From Ampullaceana balthica (lineage: Eukaryota; Mollusca; Gastropoda; Lymnaeidae): a stretch of DNA of 64,000 nucleotides. The notes beneath the pieces are model-generated. The model was given only the letters and a program-made list of their open reading frames with translations, had not been told where the DNA came from and searched no databases. The translations under genes and the position numbers were made by a program. This document shows positions 13,301-23,529 of this stretch, piece after piece; the first letter of the stretch is position 1; each line of letters begins with the position of its first letter. The stretch lies in the NCBI GenBank assembly GCA_944989445.1, contig CALYLW010001083.1:135021-199020 (forward strand). Reading direction: 5' to 3'.

Positions 13301-16300
13301 TTAGCACAATAGAATAAAAAGTAAAATAAAATCAATAACAAAACGTCAAATGAATATAAAAACAAGCACAAACTATGTTTAACACAACTTAAATACACAC
13401 CTCCTATTTGAGTTGTATCTCTCTCTTGACCTGCGACGCTGCTGGCCTCCTCCCCTTGAAGAATTATTATCTCCTCTTCCTCTATAATCCCAGCTTCCTC
13501 TGTGACGACGGGGGTTACTATTTACGGGTTTGGCATGTTCTACCCGTACTTGGCGACCACAAACTTTTCTGATTTTTATTTTTAAATAAATTTTATTATA
13601 AAAATGTTAACACTTTAGGAATAATACTATTAATGCATATTATATAACAATGCATTCTACTCATTTGTACCAATTAATAAGGTTTATCTATACCATTTAT
13701 AGGTTTTTGTTTGGTTGTTGTTTTTCTTAACACTTTCTGTTTATAACAGACTTACAGGTTTTGAACGGGTTTTTATTGTGAAAAAATACATTAGCATTAG
13801 CATATTTATTTTTTCACAGTAAAAACCTGGAGGGGGCGCGATGGTCTAAGTGGTAGCGCACTGGACTATCGAACCAAGGCAGATCCCGAGTCGCGGGTTC
13901 GAGCCCAGGTTCTGGCAAGGCCTCTGGGGCATTGTGCTGGCCACACATTCCCCTGCTCGTTAGTGGTGGCCAAAAAACTTGTGAACGCTACATCACTTGC
14001 CCCATAGTCCGTCATGGACTGATAGGGGTCATTTATTTATTTAAAAACCTGTACAAAAGGAATCTAAAATCCTAATTTTTCTCACATAAGGCCATACAAA
14101 TACAGAAATCGGGCTTGGTATGTAACTGAAATGTATCAAGTGATGCAGCTATGCAGGAATCATCCAAATGATTTTTCAATCACATACTTGTATCGTAGTA
14201 GTAACTATTGTGAGAAAATTTCAGTTGGTAGGAAGCAACATATTTGTTATAAGAACTGCAGTGGAGCATCAGTAAGTTTTCAATTTATTATTAATATACT
14301 TAATATCAAATAGATATAGAAATTGTCATTATGGCTAATTGGCCAATGGCATAACAAAATTTGTCCAACACTTTCTGTGACTTTCTATCGCAAAAATCTT
14401 CGTCGTTGTAAAGTTTATATCATGTAAGAGCTAATATCAATGAGAATTATAAATTATCTTCTTCCATTATTATTATTTCACTCCAGCTAAAAACTTTCAA
14501 TTCAGTGACTCATCTGGTTTTCATTAAACAAAACTGGAATTAGTCATGAACTGGAGAAGCTTCAAATATCAGATGTTGAATCAAATGTGACAAACTATTG
14601 GCACCAGACGATAAATTTTGTTGTATCTCTCCACTACTATTGTAAGTGAAATACCCACCTTGTCTAACACAAGTGCAGACTGTCATATCATTGACAATTT
14701 AATATTACTCTGTTCATGTTGTTATATAGGTTTCGGAACTAGTTACAATAAATTTTATTTTTGATCAAGAAAATTTGTTCCACTTATAAGTAATATAATC
14801 AATGAAAAGTTTTTCAAGAAATTTACATGAAATAATTACTTCAGCTTTATAAAGGGCTTATTAAATGGAAAAGGATATATGCATCTTACTAACTTACCTC
14901 CCATTTCTATCTCTAACAGCTTCATCTGCATCTTCTGGGTATCGATAGACAACAAAGGCATAATTCTGAGAAGTCCTATAAATAATAATTAAAGGCTTAA
15001 ATAGTGAAAATGTTCAGCTTTATATAACTTAAGTTGTGTGTTTAATCTAATTTGACTTTAATCTTTTTTGTATAAATTTAAAAGATACATTTCATGTTTT
15101 TAAACTTAATAAAACTTTTACCTACTCCTTTGAGGATTTTACCAAAATTTTTACTCATGACAAACTTCTATTTTTTCATAAATCAGCAATCAGCAGTATG
15201 AATCCAGGTTATCTTATCTTATCTGTTACAGATGCTCCTTCTATACAGAAGATTATTACGTCCTTCGCTTATCTATCGTTTGTGTCAGTGCTGCATTCTT
15301 ATTAGTTTTAAATGTTGATAAAATGTTGGTTTTCCTGGTTTCTTCAGGCAACCCATTCTACGCCCAAATTCCAGATGGGAAAAATGAGAATTTGTATGTG
15401 TTTGTTCTTGCATACGGAATAAGAAAGTTGTTTTTATCCTTATGTCTATCTGACGGTTGTATTAAGTTATCTTTGTTTTGTATTACTAAATTAGAATTAA
15501 TTGCTTTATGTATAATTTAGGGCTGCAGAAAGTGACGATTAATTAATCCATTAATCGTTAAAACTTTTAACCAATTAAAATTTTAAGAAAATATTTCTTT
15601 TTTTTTCCAATTTATTAATAACTAGCAGACCCGTCGTGCGTTGCAACGATCTCAGTAAAAATGAATAAAATTAAAGAAACCAATGAGTGGCATGTTTAAA
15701 AACAATTATGGCAGAAACCTTCGCGGAAGTGTTAAAAAAAACAGTGCAAGTTTCTTGGCAAACGGATAAATAAATAAATACTTAAAAGCTTACTAAAGAA
15801 GAAACGATACTAAGGGCCCGGCCCAAAAATGAGTGATAGCATAATTTTTTATTGCCATTGTACTCAAGCTATATTTCTCAATATCTTGTAAAATTGAATA
15901 GGGAATACCACGCTAAAAGTTTAGTAAAAACACATTTAGGGCCCCCAGCCCCGAGGGAATGGACATTAGGAGTTCAGTGCCCTATAGTAATTTAATATAG
16001 GCTCTTAAGTTTTTATTTACCAAGTTTGGTCAAAATCCTGTGATTTTCTCATTATCTAACACTTAAAATAATTTTTATATAGCTAATATAATGAAAAAAT
16101 ACATTAAGGGGCCCCCGGGCCCATTCGGTTCAAGATTTACGTTTTGAAAACCTGTTCATTTAAATTCAGTTTCATCAAGGATATATTTCTCAAGGTCGTT
16201 AAAAACTGAGTGGGAAATAATATCTTAGAGTATACCAAAAAATGCATTTGGGGCCCCCAGCCCATTCGATGTAAGATGTAAATTTCAAAATGCTGTTCAT

Positions 16301-17847
16301 TTAAATTCAGTTTAATCATGGATATATTTCTCAAGATCGTTAATAATAGAATGACAAATAATATCTCAAACATATAAGAAAAAAAGACATTTTGGGCCAC
16401 CGGCCCTGAACAATAGGACATTAGAAGAGCAGTGCCCTTTGTTATTTTAATATGGGCTACCAAGCTTTTATATACAAAGTTTTGTTAAGATCCATTCATT
16501 TACTCAGTAGCTAACAAATAAACTAAGTTTTATATAGCTAATATAAGCAAAAAATGATATTAAGGGCCCCAGGGCCCATTTAGTGCAAGATGTCAAGTTC
16601 AAAACACCTGTTTATTTCAATCAATTTCATAGTGTATATATCTATATTTCTAAAGATCTTTAATAATTGAATTGGGAATAAAATTTTAAACGTTTATGAA
16701 AAAAGACATGTTGGGCCCCCAGCCCCGAAGAGATGGACATTAGGAAATTAGTGCCCTATAATATTTCAATATTGGCTACCAAGTTGTTATATACAAAGTT
16801 AGGTTAAGATCCATCAATTTACCTCATAGCTAACTAATTTTTATATAGCTCATATCAGAAAAAAATTATATTATGGGCCCCCGGCGCCCAATGAGTGTTA
16901 AAGATTGCTAAAAAAGTTGCCAGTTACCATCCCAGGAGAGTACTCAAAAGTTTCATGGCGATCGGAAGAATGGTTTAGTCAGCTACAAAGGACATACATA
17001 CATACATACTTTGATTTTTATATATATAGATTAATATTATTTGTTACTTACATTCTTTTCCCTCGTATTATTATTATTATTATTTAGACGTGCATAAGTT
17101 TTTAAAAAAGTTTTTCTTCCATATTTCTTGCATAGCAGAACAACTCTGCTGTGATACGCTACAAAATTTGGGAGTCGTAGAATTACCGCAACTTAACTGA
17201 TTTTGCGGAAATAATGAATCCCGACTTAACGGGATCTATATATGAATTATATGCGTTATAAAAATATAATTAATCGCAATTAACCGATTAAAATTTTTTC
17301 ATATAAATTGATCAATTATTTTTTTTAATCAGTACCAGTACCAGCCCTAATATAATTACTACTTTACTCTTGGTTCTTCTATCCTCTAGTGTTTCAAGGT
17401 TTAATGATTTAACTAATAGCACACAATAGCTACACAATCCCCTCTTATTCTTAGCCTGGCCTATGAACGCTGCGTCACTTGCCAACAGGCCAGTAGGCTC
17501 AGTAGTCAGTAGGTCTGAGTCTGTGCCTTCCTTAAAACTTCCTAGTTTCACAAGAAGGCACGCAAGAATCTACTGCACAGACTGTCTGTAATGTTAACAA
17601 AATTAAGATAAGATACATACGGTTCCCGTTTTCTTCCCATCCAAACGTCTGTTACAGGTCCATATTGCCCGAACTCTCTTTCTAAATCAGTTCTCCCAAT
17701 GCGTTGACCAATATCACCAACGTAAACTCTGAATCCACCGAAATGACCAGCATCACTACTATTTGTTCTTCTTGAGTCTCTATAAGACGATGATAGTTGC
17801 CGGTCTGACTTACAGTTCCCCTCCCCGTAATCGACGTATTTGGTCAT
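10352..17847 (-). CDS. SR-family splicing factor: one RRM plus Arg/Ser/Lys-rich tail
   Basis: Six exons splice into 284 codons plus stop: 17621-17847 (ATG at 17847), 14898-14975, 13401-13568, 11192-11269, 10563-10770 and 10352-10447. The RRM spans about residues 39-113, with RNP2-like VYVGDI (41-46), RNP1-like NYAFVVYR (80-87), and the helix text DLEREFGQYGPVTDVWMGRK. This order and wording resemble SRSF3/SRSF7-type splicing regulators, which bind exonic RNA through the RRM and recruit the spliceosome through the RS tail in the nucleus. The tail carries RRRSRERYNSNRR, then SP/RS patches and a KKKKKKSK run. A further RS exon (11521-11586) has a good acceptor but no GT donor. The exact orthology among SR proteins is not settled. 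The first intron carries a three-layer transposon nest. Confidence 0.85.
10855..10940. repeat. 28-bp tandem repeat, three copies
   Basis: Three near-identical 28-bp units (core CATTATCATGGGCACTCAAT) lie head to tail in the SR-gene intron, just upstream of exon 10563-10770. No function is suggested. Confidence 0.9.
11521..11586 (-). other. possible RS-encoding cassette exon of the SR gene
   Basis: After a CTCAG acceptor, an open stretch continues the frame left by exon 13401-13568 and reads RSRSLSPVRTSRGQQS and so on, clearly RS-domain text. A symmetric cassette would end after CATGG, but the next bases are CTATCA, so there is no GT donor. The upstream exon joins exon 11192-11269 in frame without it. 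It may be an exon with a non-canonical or mutated donor, or a decaying one. Confidence 0.45.
12205..12690. other. GC-richer island of unknown origin in an SR-gene intron
   Basis: About 480 bp with composition near 50% GC sit inside an intron that is otherwise about 75-80% AT. The edges are abrupt. One frame (from about 12212, +) reads ELNALLVTRANYDRGEHFVPG and onward to a stop near 12370. The opposite strand also has a long partly open frame. I cannot match it to a gene or repeat family; it looks like an inserted fragment (retroelement or processed sequence). Confidence 0.5.
13832..14042 (+). repeat. tRNA-derived SINE (family 1)
   Basis: The head is tRNA-like, with an A-box-like TGGTCTAAGTGG and a B-box GGTTCGAGCCC about 45 bp apart. 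A unique body follows (GGCATTGTGCTGGCCACACA, CTTGCCCCATAGTCCGTCAT), then an ATTT repeat tail. Two further copies form the palindrome at 51758-52276. The CCA end and clover-leaf pairing needed for a working tRNA gene are absent, so this is a SINE, transcribed by Pol III if at all. Confidence 0.85.
15205..15509 (-). mobile_element. non-LTR retrotransposon 3' end (distal half of a split copy)
   Basis: Read on the minus strand this is the 3' part of a LINE fragment, ending in a GATAA-type tail (seen here as TTATCTTATCTTATC near 15210). It pairs with 17350-17550 across a transposon nest. The copy at 49011-49440 shows the uninterrupted order and encodes reverse-transcriptase C-terminal text ([17 protein letters not shown]) typical of CR1/Jockey-like LINEs. 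Here the frame is degenerate. Confidence 0.75.
15518..17349. mobile_element. hAT-like element with TAGGGCTG ends, interrupted by a Helitron
   Basis: Inverted termini TAGGGCTG / CAGCCCTA bound 1.8 kb. The flanking octamers are GTATAATT (15510-15517) and ATATAATT (17350-17357), an 8-bp target duplication with one mismatch. The subterminal text (repeated ATTAATCGTTAA motifs) is shared with the element at 36950-37762. About 1.4 kb of its length is the Helitron at 15622-17014. No open transposase frame remains in this copy. Confidence 0.8.
15622..17014 (-). mobile_element. non-autonomous Helitron-like element inside a hAT element
   Basis: On the minus strand it starts with TCAAAGTATGTATG, preceded by TATATATAAAAA at 17015-17028. 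It ends with GACGGGTCTGCTAG at 15622 followed by T. Modules of ~150 bp with GGGCCC-type cores fill it, as in the copies at 1191-2473 and 36409-38334. No coding sequence. Confidence 0.75.
17350..17550 (-). mobile_element. non-LTR retrotransposon fragment (proximal half of a split copy)
   Basis: On the minus strand this encodes [20 protein letters not shown], reverse-transcriptase tail text that recurs at 49011-49440 and, decayed, at 26600-26881. It is the upstream half of the LINE fragment whose 3' half is 15205-15509. It ends about 70 bp from the first SR-gene exon. Confidence 0.75.
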
Positions 17848-18507
17848 TCGTGTAATATTACAGTTTCTGGAAGTATTTAAATAAAAGGGATATTTTTAAC
17901 AGTTAAATTAGTTGAGCATAGTACGGGTAGCCATTATTATATATCTAAAGAAAGCGTCATCAAACGGCAATGGATGAAGAGAGAATGGTTTCGAACTAAT
18001 TAATTAAAATCATAGCCTTATGATAATTATTATAAAATTAATAAGTAATATTTTTTCGGATTAAAAATAGTCTTGTAAAATTAAATTTTGTATCAAATTT
18101 TTGAAGTTATATATCAAAATAGTTTCGCATGTCAAATGAAAATTCCATTTTCTTTACTCTGTTGCCATGGTTTCACTACCTTCACATCGTTTGTACTTGT
18201 ATTCGGTAAAAAAAAAGTACATGTAATTAAGTAACGAAATAATCAATAAATAATCGGGATATGCTAAATATAGTAAACGTTTATACATTATGAAATATGA
18301 AAAGAGACTTTCATGCTTGTGAAGTGATTAAATATTTAATTTTGGAAAATAGATGGGCCGAAATGATACAATTTTTTCAGTCACGTGTCTTGTCTTATAG
18401 ACTTATTATCTATACTATACTATCATTAATTTATCATTTTCAAGCCCTACTGCCTACTACTACATTTGACTATTGATATTGACAATTGAATTGATATTTT
18501 TACTGTA
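17848..18507. other. upstream region of the SR gene
   Basis: AT-rich sequence between the SR-gene ATG and the first intergenic transposon. It should contain the promoter and any 5' UTR. I see no clear TATA box, initiator or CpG-rich stretch that I could place with confidence. Confidence 0.4.
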
Positions 18508-20089
18508 GGGGCCGTCCATAAATGACGTCGCGCGATTTTTGCCGATTTTTGACCGAGTCACAAAAGTTAGACCCCCCCCCTCTAAAAAATACGTCACAAA
18601 TCTTTGACTCAACAAAAAAAACCCCCCACAAAAATAAAATAACCTTATTTTCTATATGACGATAAGTATGTTTCAAATCACTTTTATTGTCATTTAAGCA
18701 TTTATTATTTATTTAGTGAAGGTCTACATTGTAATATTGTAACCCGCGTTTTTTAAATCGTTTAACCGGCCTTCAGAAAACGATCTGTGTTAATTATGAC
18801 TATTAATCATAACGGTTAACGTCTTTGCTTAGAAATAAATTATTTCAAAATATAATTTTTAAAATGTATTTTTTTAAATCCCTCAATTGACTGACTGGCA
18901 TCCCGTAAGAAAGGGGTCCGCGAACAGGGGTAAATAACCTAATCTGGGGTCAAAAGGGAATTCTTGGGGGTAATGCAGACTCATTTGGGAAATATAACAT
19001 CCACTACAATCCACTACATCAGTGGCGTCACTAGGGGGGCGGGGGGAGGGCCGCCCCGGGTGACACCCATCAGGGGGTGACACCCGAGATTAAAATTTTA
19101 CTGTGTACGATTTTATGTCAGAAAACAAAAGATGACACATTTTTTAATCTAGAAAGAAATTAAGAAATACAATGAAATACGTGAAACGTGAAAATTCTTA
19201 TTAAAAAATATCAGTTAACTTGCAATAATAAAACAGTCCCAACACACGAACAACATTAAAACAAATTAGGAAAAAAAGAAAAGAAATAGTCGCAGCAGAG
19301 AGATCTTTAAAAAACGGCTGGAATGAAAGAGGCAGTGTCTTCTGCTTTAAAAGATATAAAGCCATGAACGATTCCCACCTCACGAATCCCTCCACCACAG
19401 TGGGGTGGGGGAATACGATTTTTATCACCCCAAAGAAAAAAAATCAAAATGATGGGTTTTCTTTGTTGATGTTTTTCTTGAGGAAAATTATGATTTCCAT
19501 GTCTTTGAGTTAATATTTTGTATATATATATATTTATTAAAGGCGTGAAAGCATAGATATGCATGTTTATATACAGGTAGTCCTCCGGTTACGACGGTCC
19601 CATCCCGACTTACGCTGTTTAGTGCTTACGAACGCGCCCCCTTAAAGAATAGTATTACGCGTTATTCCGTATTTAAAATAAAAAAAATTCATGAGGTAAC
19701 GAATTCTTTTCTCTATTTGAAATAACAAAAATTATTGAAAAATATGTATGATTATTATTTCAACCAACAACTTTCGTTTGCGAATTTTTCAAATGGCGAA
19801 GTTTTCAATCAAGTCAATAAAGCTGAGTAAGCTTATAAGTTCCTTTTCAATGCTCATTAGAGAGAGCATATTCAGCCTTTTTCGTCCCATGCAAATTCTC
19901 ATTATATATTCTTTTCAACTTTGAAAAGGATCGCTCTCAGCTGCAGTTTGATGTCATCATTGAAAGATAGATGCGAAGTGCGATGTGTACATTTGTAAAG
20001 GACTGTGTGAAATATAGCTCATTCAAAAGCAGAATTTTTTTTAGCTCTGTGCAAGTTTTTTGAGTTTCGCTTTGTTCTAATTCCTTTTC

Positions 20090-20640
20090 CTAACCCCTGA
20101 GCCTGGGGCTGGACAATAACTTTTTTAAGAGTTCTGAAAATTGGGACTAATTCTGAAGGTAAGCAGTCTTCGAAATCACGCATGAACCTACATGTGGAAG
20201 AAAATTAGAAGCCCCGAGCCTAGTGCTCTTTATGGGTCTTCCCGGAAGACCCCTTTAGCCATCTGGCCACCAAAGGGACGTAACAGCTGAGGAACCCCCC
20301 CCCCAAAGCGGTCGCTTGTGAAGCGGCCACCTGGGCATCCAGGACATACAGTCGAAGATGCCTCCCACTAAGTTGCCCTCACAAGGAGCTGGTGGAATTT
20401 CCTACTACGACCCGCTACCACTTTGGCGCCATCCCGGCAAAGCACACGGGTCTCCATGGTTAGGACCGCCGCAGACCGGGTGATCATCAAATACCTACCT
20501 AGGGTGCAACCCCCACTGGAAGGTTTCCTCAGAGCTGGCGTCCAATGCGTTCTTCGCGGCACTTTTTGCTAATCCGTACAAGCGCTCCTGGCCCTAAACC
20601 GGCACCGCTCGATGGCGTTGCTAGTAAATTGAGGGGGGAC
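20090..20640. other. GC-rich patch of unknown origin inside a hAT element
   Basis: A sharp rise in GC relative to both flanks. The minus strand has a short open frame (20368-20562) with text METRVLCRDGAKVVAGRSRK that I cannot assign. It is probably an inserted retroelement fragment; nothing here proves it. Confidence 0.4.
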
Positions 20641-20829
20641 GAAACGGTTGCTTCGGATTTACCCGACCCCTTCTTCGAAATCACTTGAATGTTCTTCCAT
20701 TAACTTGGCTGCTGCCCATCGGGTGGCGAAAATGCTGAGCTCAGTTAGGTTTGTAAGAAAGCCAAATTTCTCATGGATGTATTTATATGCACCTAACCAA
20801 TGTTGTAGGGCTTAAGAAAGTTTGTCAAT

Positions 20830-21540
20830 GATTACCAGAAATACCTCAATCTTGAATTTTTTTCTCCAGGAGAATGCTGTTTTGTTGATGTCACTTTATC
20901 AAACTGACGCTTTCTTTTTTGTTTGATAGTATTGAAGATTGTTTAACACTGTTTTTACCACGGACTTTTCCTTTCCTTTGTCTTCATAGGAATAAAATTA
21001 AGAATGCTATTTTTTAACAAACTCAATGAAAGACTTCCTTTCTAAAATTGTTTCCCAAATTTCAAGTAAAATAGCGACTTCCAGTTGTTCAATTTCCTTT
21101 AGAAATCCTTCTTCTTCAAGTCGGCAGTCACGTGGCTGATTTTCATTCGTTGCTAATTCTTCTAGTGCTGCGATATTCTCATTGTATGAGCTATTAACAG
21201 ACCTTACAGCATAATGTCAGGCTGACCATCTTGTGTCAGACAAGGCTTTGTTAGCATGTATCAATTTCATATGTTTTTGAAGTACCTGTCAACGATGAGT
21301 AGATGCAACAAGTCGGGTATAAAGATTTTGCAGAAGACAAAAAATCTGACCGCAGTAGGACAACCTGCTGATCTTTTCCCAACCAAATTAAAGGAATGAG
21401 CTGTGCACGTCACATAATGAGCTACAATGCACTTCTCACGAAGTTTCCTGGTTTCCGTTATACTTCCTACTCATTTGCAGCATTGCCGTATGACTGTCCA
21501 AGGCATTTTCAGGGATTCGTACAAACATAATGGCCTGCAT
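20830..21540 (-). pseudogene. decayed hAT transposase (zinc-finger MYM/TTF-type relative)
   Basis: On the minus strand, pieces in shifting frames read VRIPENALDSHTAMLQMSRK, CTAHSFNLVGKRSAGCPTAV, ALSDTRWS-like text and NSSYNENIAALEELATNENQ. These are the landmarks of hAT transposases related to vertebrate ZMYM1-type proteins (GQSYDNA..., NLVG, DTRWS). Several stops and frameshifts make it non-functional. It presumably belonged to the surrounding element. Confidence 0.65.
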
Positions 21541-21634
21541 CTTTATTATACACTATAATTCATAAAAAGTTTGGGGGCCCTTAAATTATTGGGGGCTTTA
21601 GCCCGTTCAGCACCCCCCCTTTTAATCCGCCATA

Positions 21635-22020
21635 GGGGTCCACGCATCTGTGTCGATGTGGTACGAGGAGGGGGGTGTTTAAGAAATGTGACGTCACATC
21701 AAAAACGCGAAACTTTAAATAAAAGTTCCACTTAAATATTTGATTGCTTACCATTTATTTAATTACGTTTTCAATGACTTCATGCGTGTTACGATATTAC
21801 AGTGCAGACTTACCCTAAATATATATTTAAATGACAAAAGATAATTTGCAACATGCTAACTTTTATTGAGAAAATACGGCTTGGGTGAGGGGTGTCAAAG
21901 CTTTGTGACGTCATATCGTAAAAAAGGGGTGGGGTCTAAGTTTTTGTGACAAAGTATGACGCTGGGGGAGGGTGGGGTAAAAATCGGCAACCTCGCGTGA
22001 CGTCATTTATGGATGGCCCC
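21635..22020. mobile_element. small element of the GGGGCCGTCC family
   Basis: The right end CGTCATTTATGGATGGCCCC at 22020 matches the outer element's terminus. The left end (GGGGTCCACGCATC at 21635) is a degenerate counterpart. Subterminal GTGACGTCAC sequences occur near both ends. No coding capacity; probably a non-autonomous relative that inserted into the hAT element. Confidence 0.5.
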
Positions 22021-22924
22021 TTCAGTCGTGAAGGGGTGACACCATGAGCTACCGCCCCCGGGTGACACCAACCCTAGTGACGCCTCTGCACTACATATAT
22101 TAAAATACGTCATTTGTACGTGTACGCTTGGAACATATGACCATTATTGAACAGTATCCTTCCAGAAAATGCATTTTTTTAAATTTGACAACTATGTAGA
22201 TTTCTTACCTACGTACTATACGAAGACACCTAAATCCACCCTATTTTCATTTATATTGACACGAGTGACAATAGGCCTAATCTTAATCCACATGACTTGA
22301 CTGTATTTAGTGTACTTTCTCTGATATTTAAAATTAATGCCTTAAAAACTGAGCTAAGAAGAAAAGTTGTTTTGTGCTCCTCTCGAATTGCGAAGTCAAG
22401 AATTTGATGCATTCAATAAAGTTAATGAATACTTGACTAATTTTAAATTAGTTCATTTATCATTAGTCTATATCTAGACTACCACAAGATATAGCCCCTT
22501 TACCACAAACCAATCGAACAATTATATCAAACAAAAACGTTTATAATTATATCAAATAGATTCCCTTCCCACCCCCTTTAAAGAAAAATGATATTCCGTG
22601 TCGTTTTGACTTAAACTATCTACACATAATCCTATTCAGATCATCTTTAGACACTTGTCATGCTTGTAAAACTCACCAGTAGCATTTTCGGGGAGGGGGG
22701 GCTAACGACGCTCCCCCAAATCCCCGGGTCATGTGAGCAGGGCCTAGAGCAGTGCTGTCCAACCTTTTTGACCCCGCGGGCCACATTTTTTTCCTTATTA
22801 GGCCGGGGGCCGCAATCAATTAACGTCTTAAGAAAATATTAAATGGATAAATACTTCCTACCTTATGTAACTTTGTCTCCTCATCAATACGAAAAATAAC
22901 ATGAATAAAAACTGTAACACATCT

Positions 22925-23041
22925 CTAATGTGATATTTGGCTTTGAACTGTATTTGCAATTTTCTTAATTTGCGGTTCGTATTCTGTAACTGCTGCTCTT
23001 ATTAAGTTTTCCAAATGCTCATCAGTCAAAGCGTTTCGTTT
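22925..23041 (-). pseudogene. detached C-terminus of the hAT transposase
   Basis: On the minus strand this reads RNALTDEHLENLIRAAVTEY and continues to a TAG at 22925-22927. This is the usual final helix region that follows IKSK in hAT transposases. It is separated from the main frame, which stops at 23530, by the insertion at 23042-23497. The split removes the last ~35-40 residues from the transposase. Confidence 0.85.
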
Positions 23042-23497
23042 TTAAATCCTTTATATTAACTCGTGGTGTCTGCGGCCGACCGACCGACGTTGTCGCCAAA
23101 ACTTTTGATCGATTTTTAACCCACTTGCTCGCAAGATAGCGAGCTGAAACTTTGCAGGCAGTTTCGTACCGATGATAAAAACAATGTATCAAAATTTCAG
23201 ATCGATCGCATGTACCGTAATTAAATTATTGATTTTTTAGATTATTTATTTTATTCCTATGTATCATGCTATTTTTTGAGATAGAGCGTCGCGGTGCGTA
23301 TTATATTGAACAACCTTTCTGTCGCGCAATAAGGTGCGTATTTTATTGACAGCTCTTTTTATAAACATATTCCTGATCGGTGCGTATTATATTAAACATG
23401 TTTTACGACACAACTTCAATTTTGTATTTCTGGATGGTCTGGCGCTGCGTATTATAATGAACATTCTTTTAGTTACTTCTCGTACATAAAGGATTTA
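23042..23497. mobile_element. MITE-like insertion disrupting the transposase C-terminus
   Basis: Roughly inverted ends (TAAATCCTTTATATTAACTC at the left, TACATAAAGGATTTA at the right) bound about 456 bp placed between the IKSK and RNALTDEHLE segments of the transposase. Four internal copies of GGTGCGTATTATATTGAAC-like sequence lie near 23293, 23332, 23379 and 23440. Superfamily unknown. The outer limits may extend to about 23520, because the coding text does not resume exactly at the inverted ends. Confidence 0.6.
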
Positions 23498-23529
23498 TAG
23501 TCAAAAACTTGGTTTTTTACGGGTTGTTT

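Larger units (their letters stand above)
19020..22088. mobile_element. hAT element with CAGTGGCGTCACTAGGG end, degenerate
   Basis: Termini CAGTGGCGTCACTAGGG (left) and CCTAGTGACGCCTCTG (right) are inverted, with an exact 8-bp target duplication CACTACAT (19012-19019 and 22089-22096). Subterminal GGGTGACACC motifs occur at both ends. The interior holds a decayed transposase (minus strand, about 20830-21540), an unclassified GC-rich patch (20090-20640) and a small element of another family (21635-22020). The element at 26890-31833 has the same ends. Confidence 0.8.

Noticed and set aside
13832..13910. stand-alone tRNA gene
   Set aside because: A and B boxes are present, but the anticodon and acceptor stems do not pair and the same head recurs with an identical non-tRNA body, so it is a SINE.
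18508..22020. single 3.5-kb element bounded by these two GGGGCCGTCC-type ends
   Set aside because: The hAT at 19020-22088 has an exact target duplication and would straddle the right border. The pairing 18508/26484 with a GTA duplication avoids that conflict.
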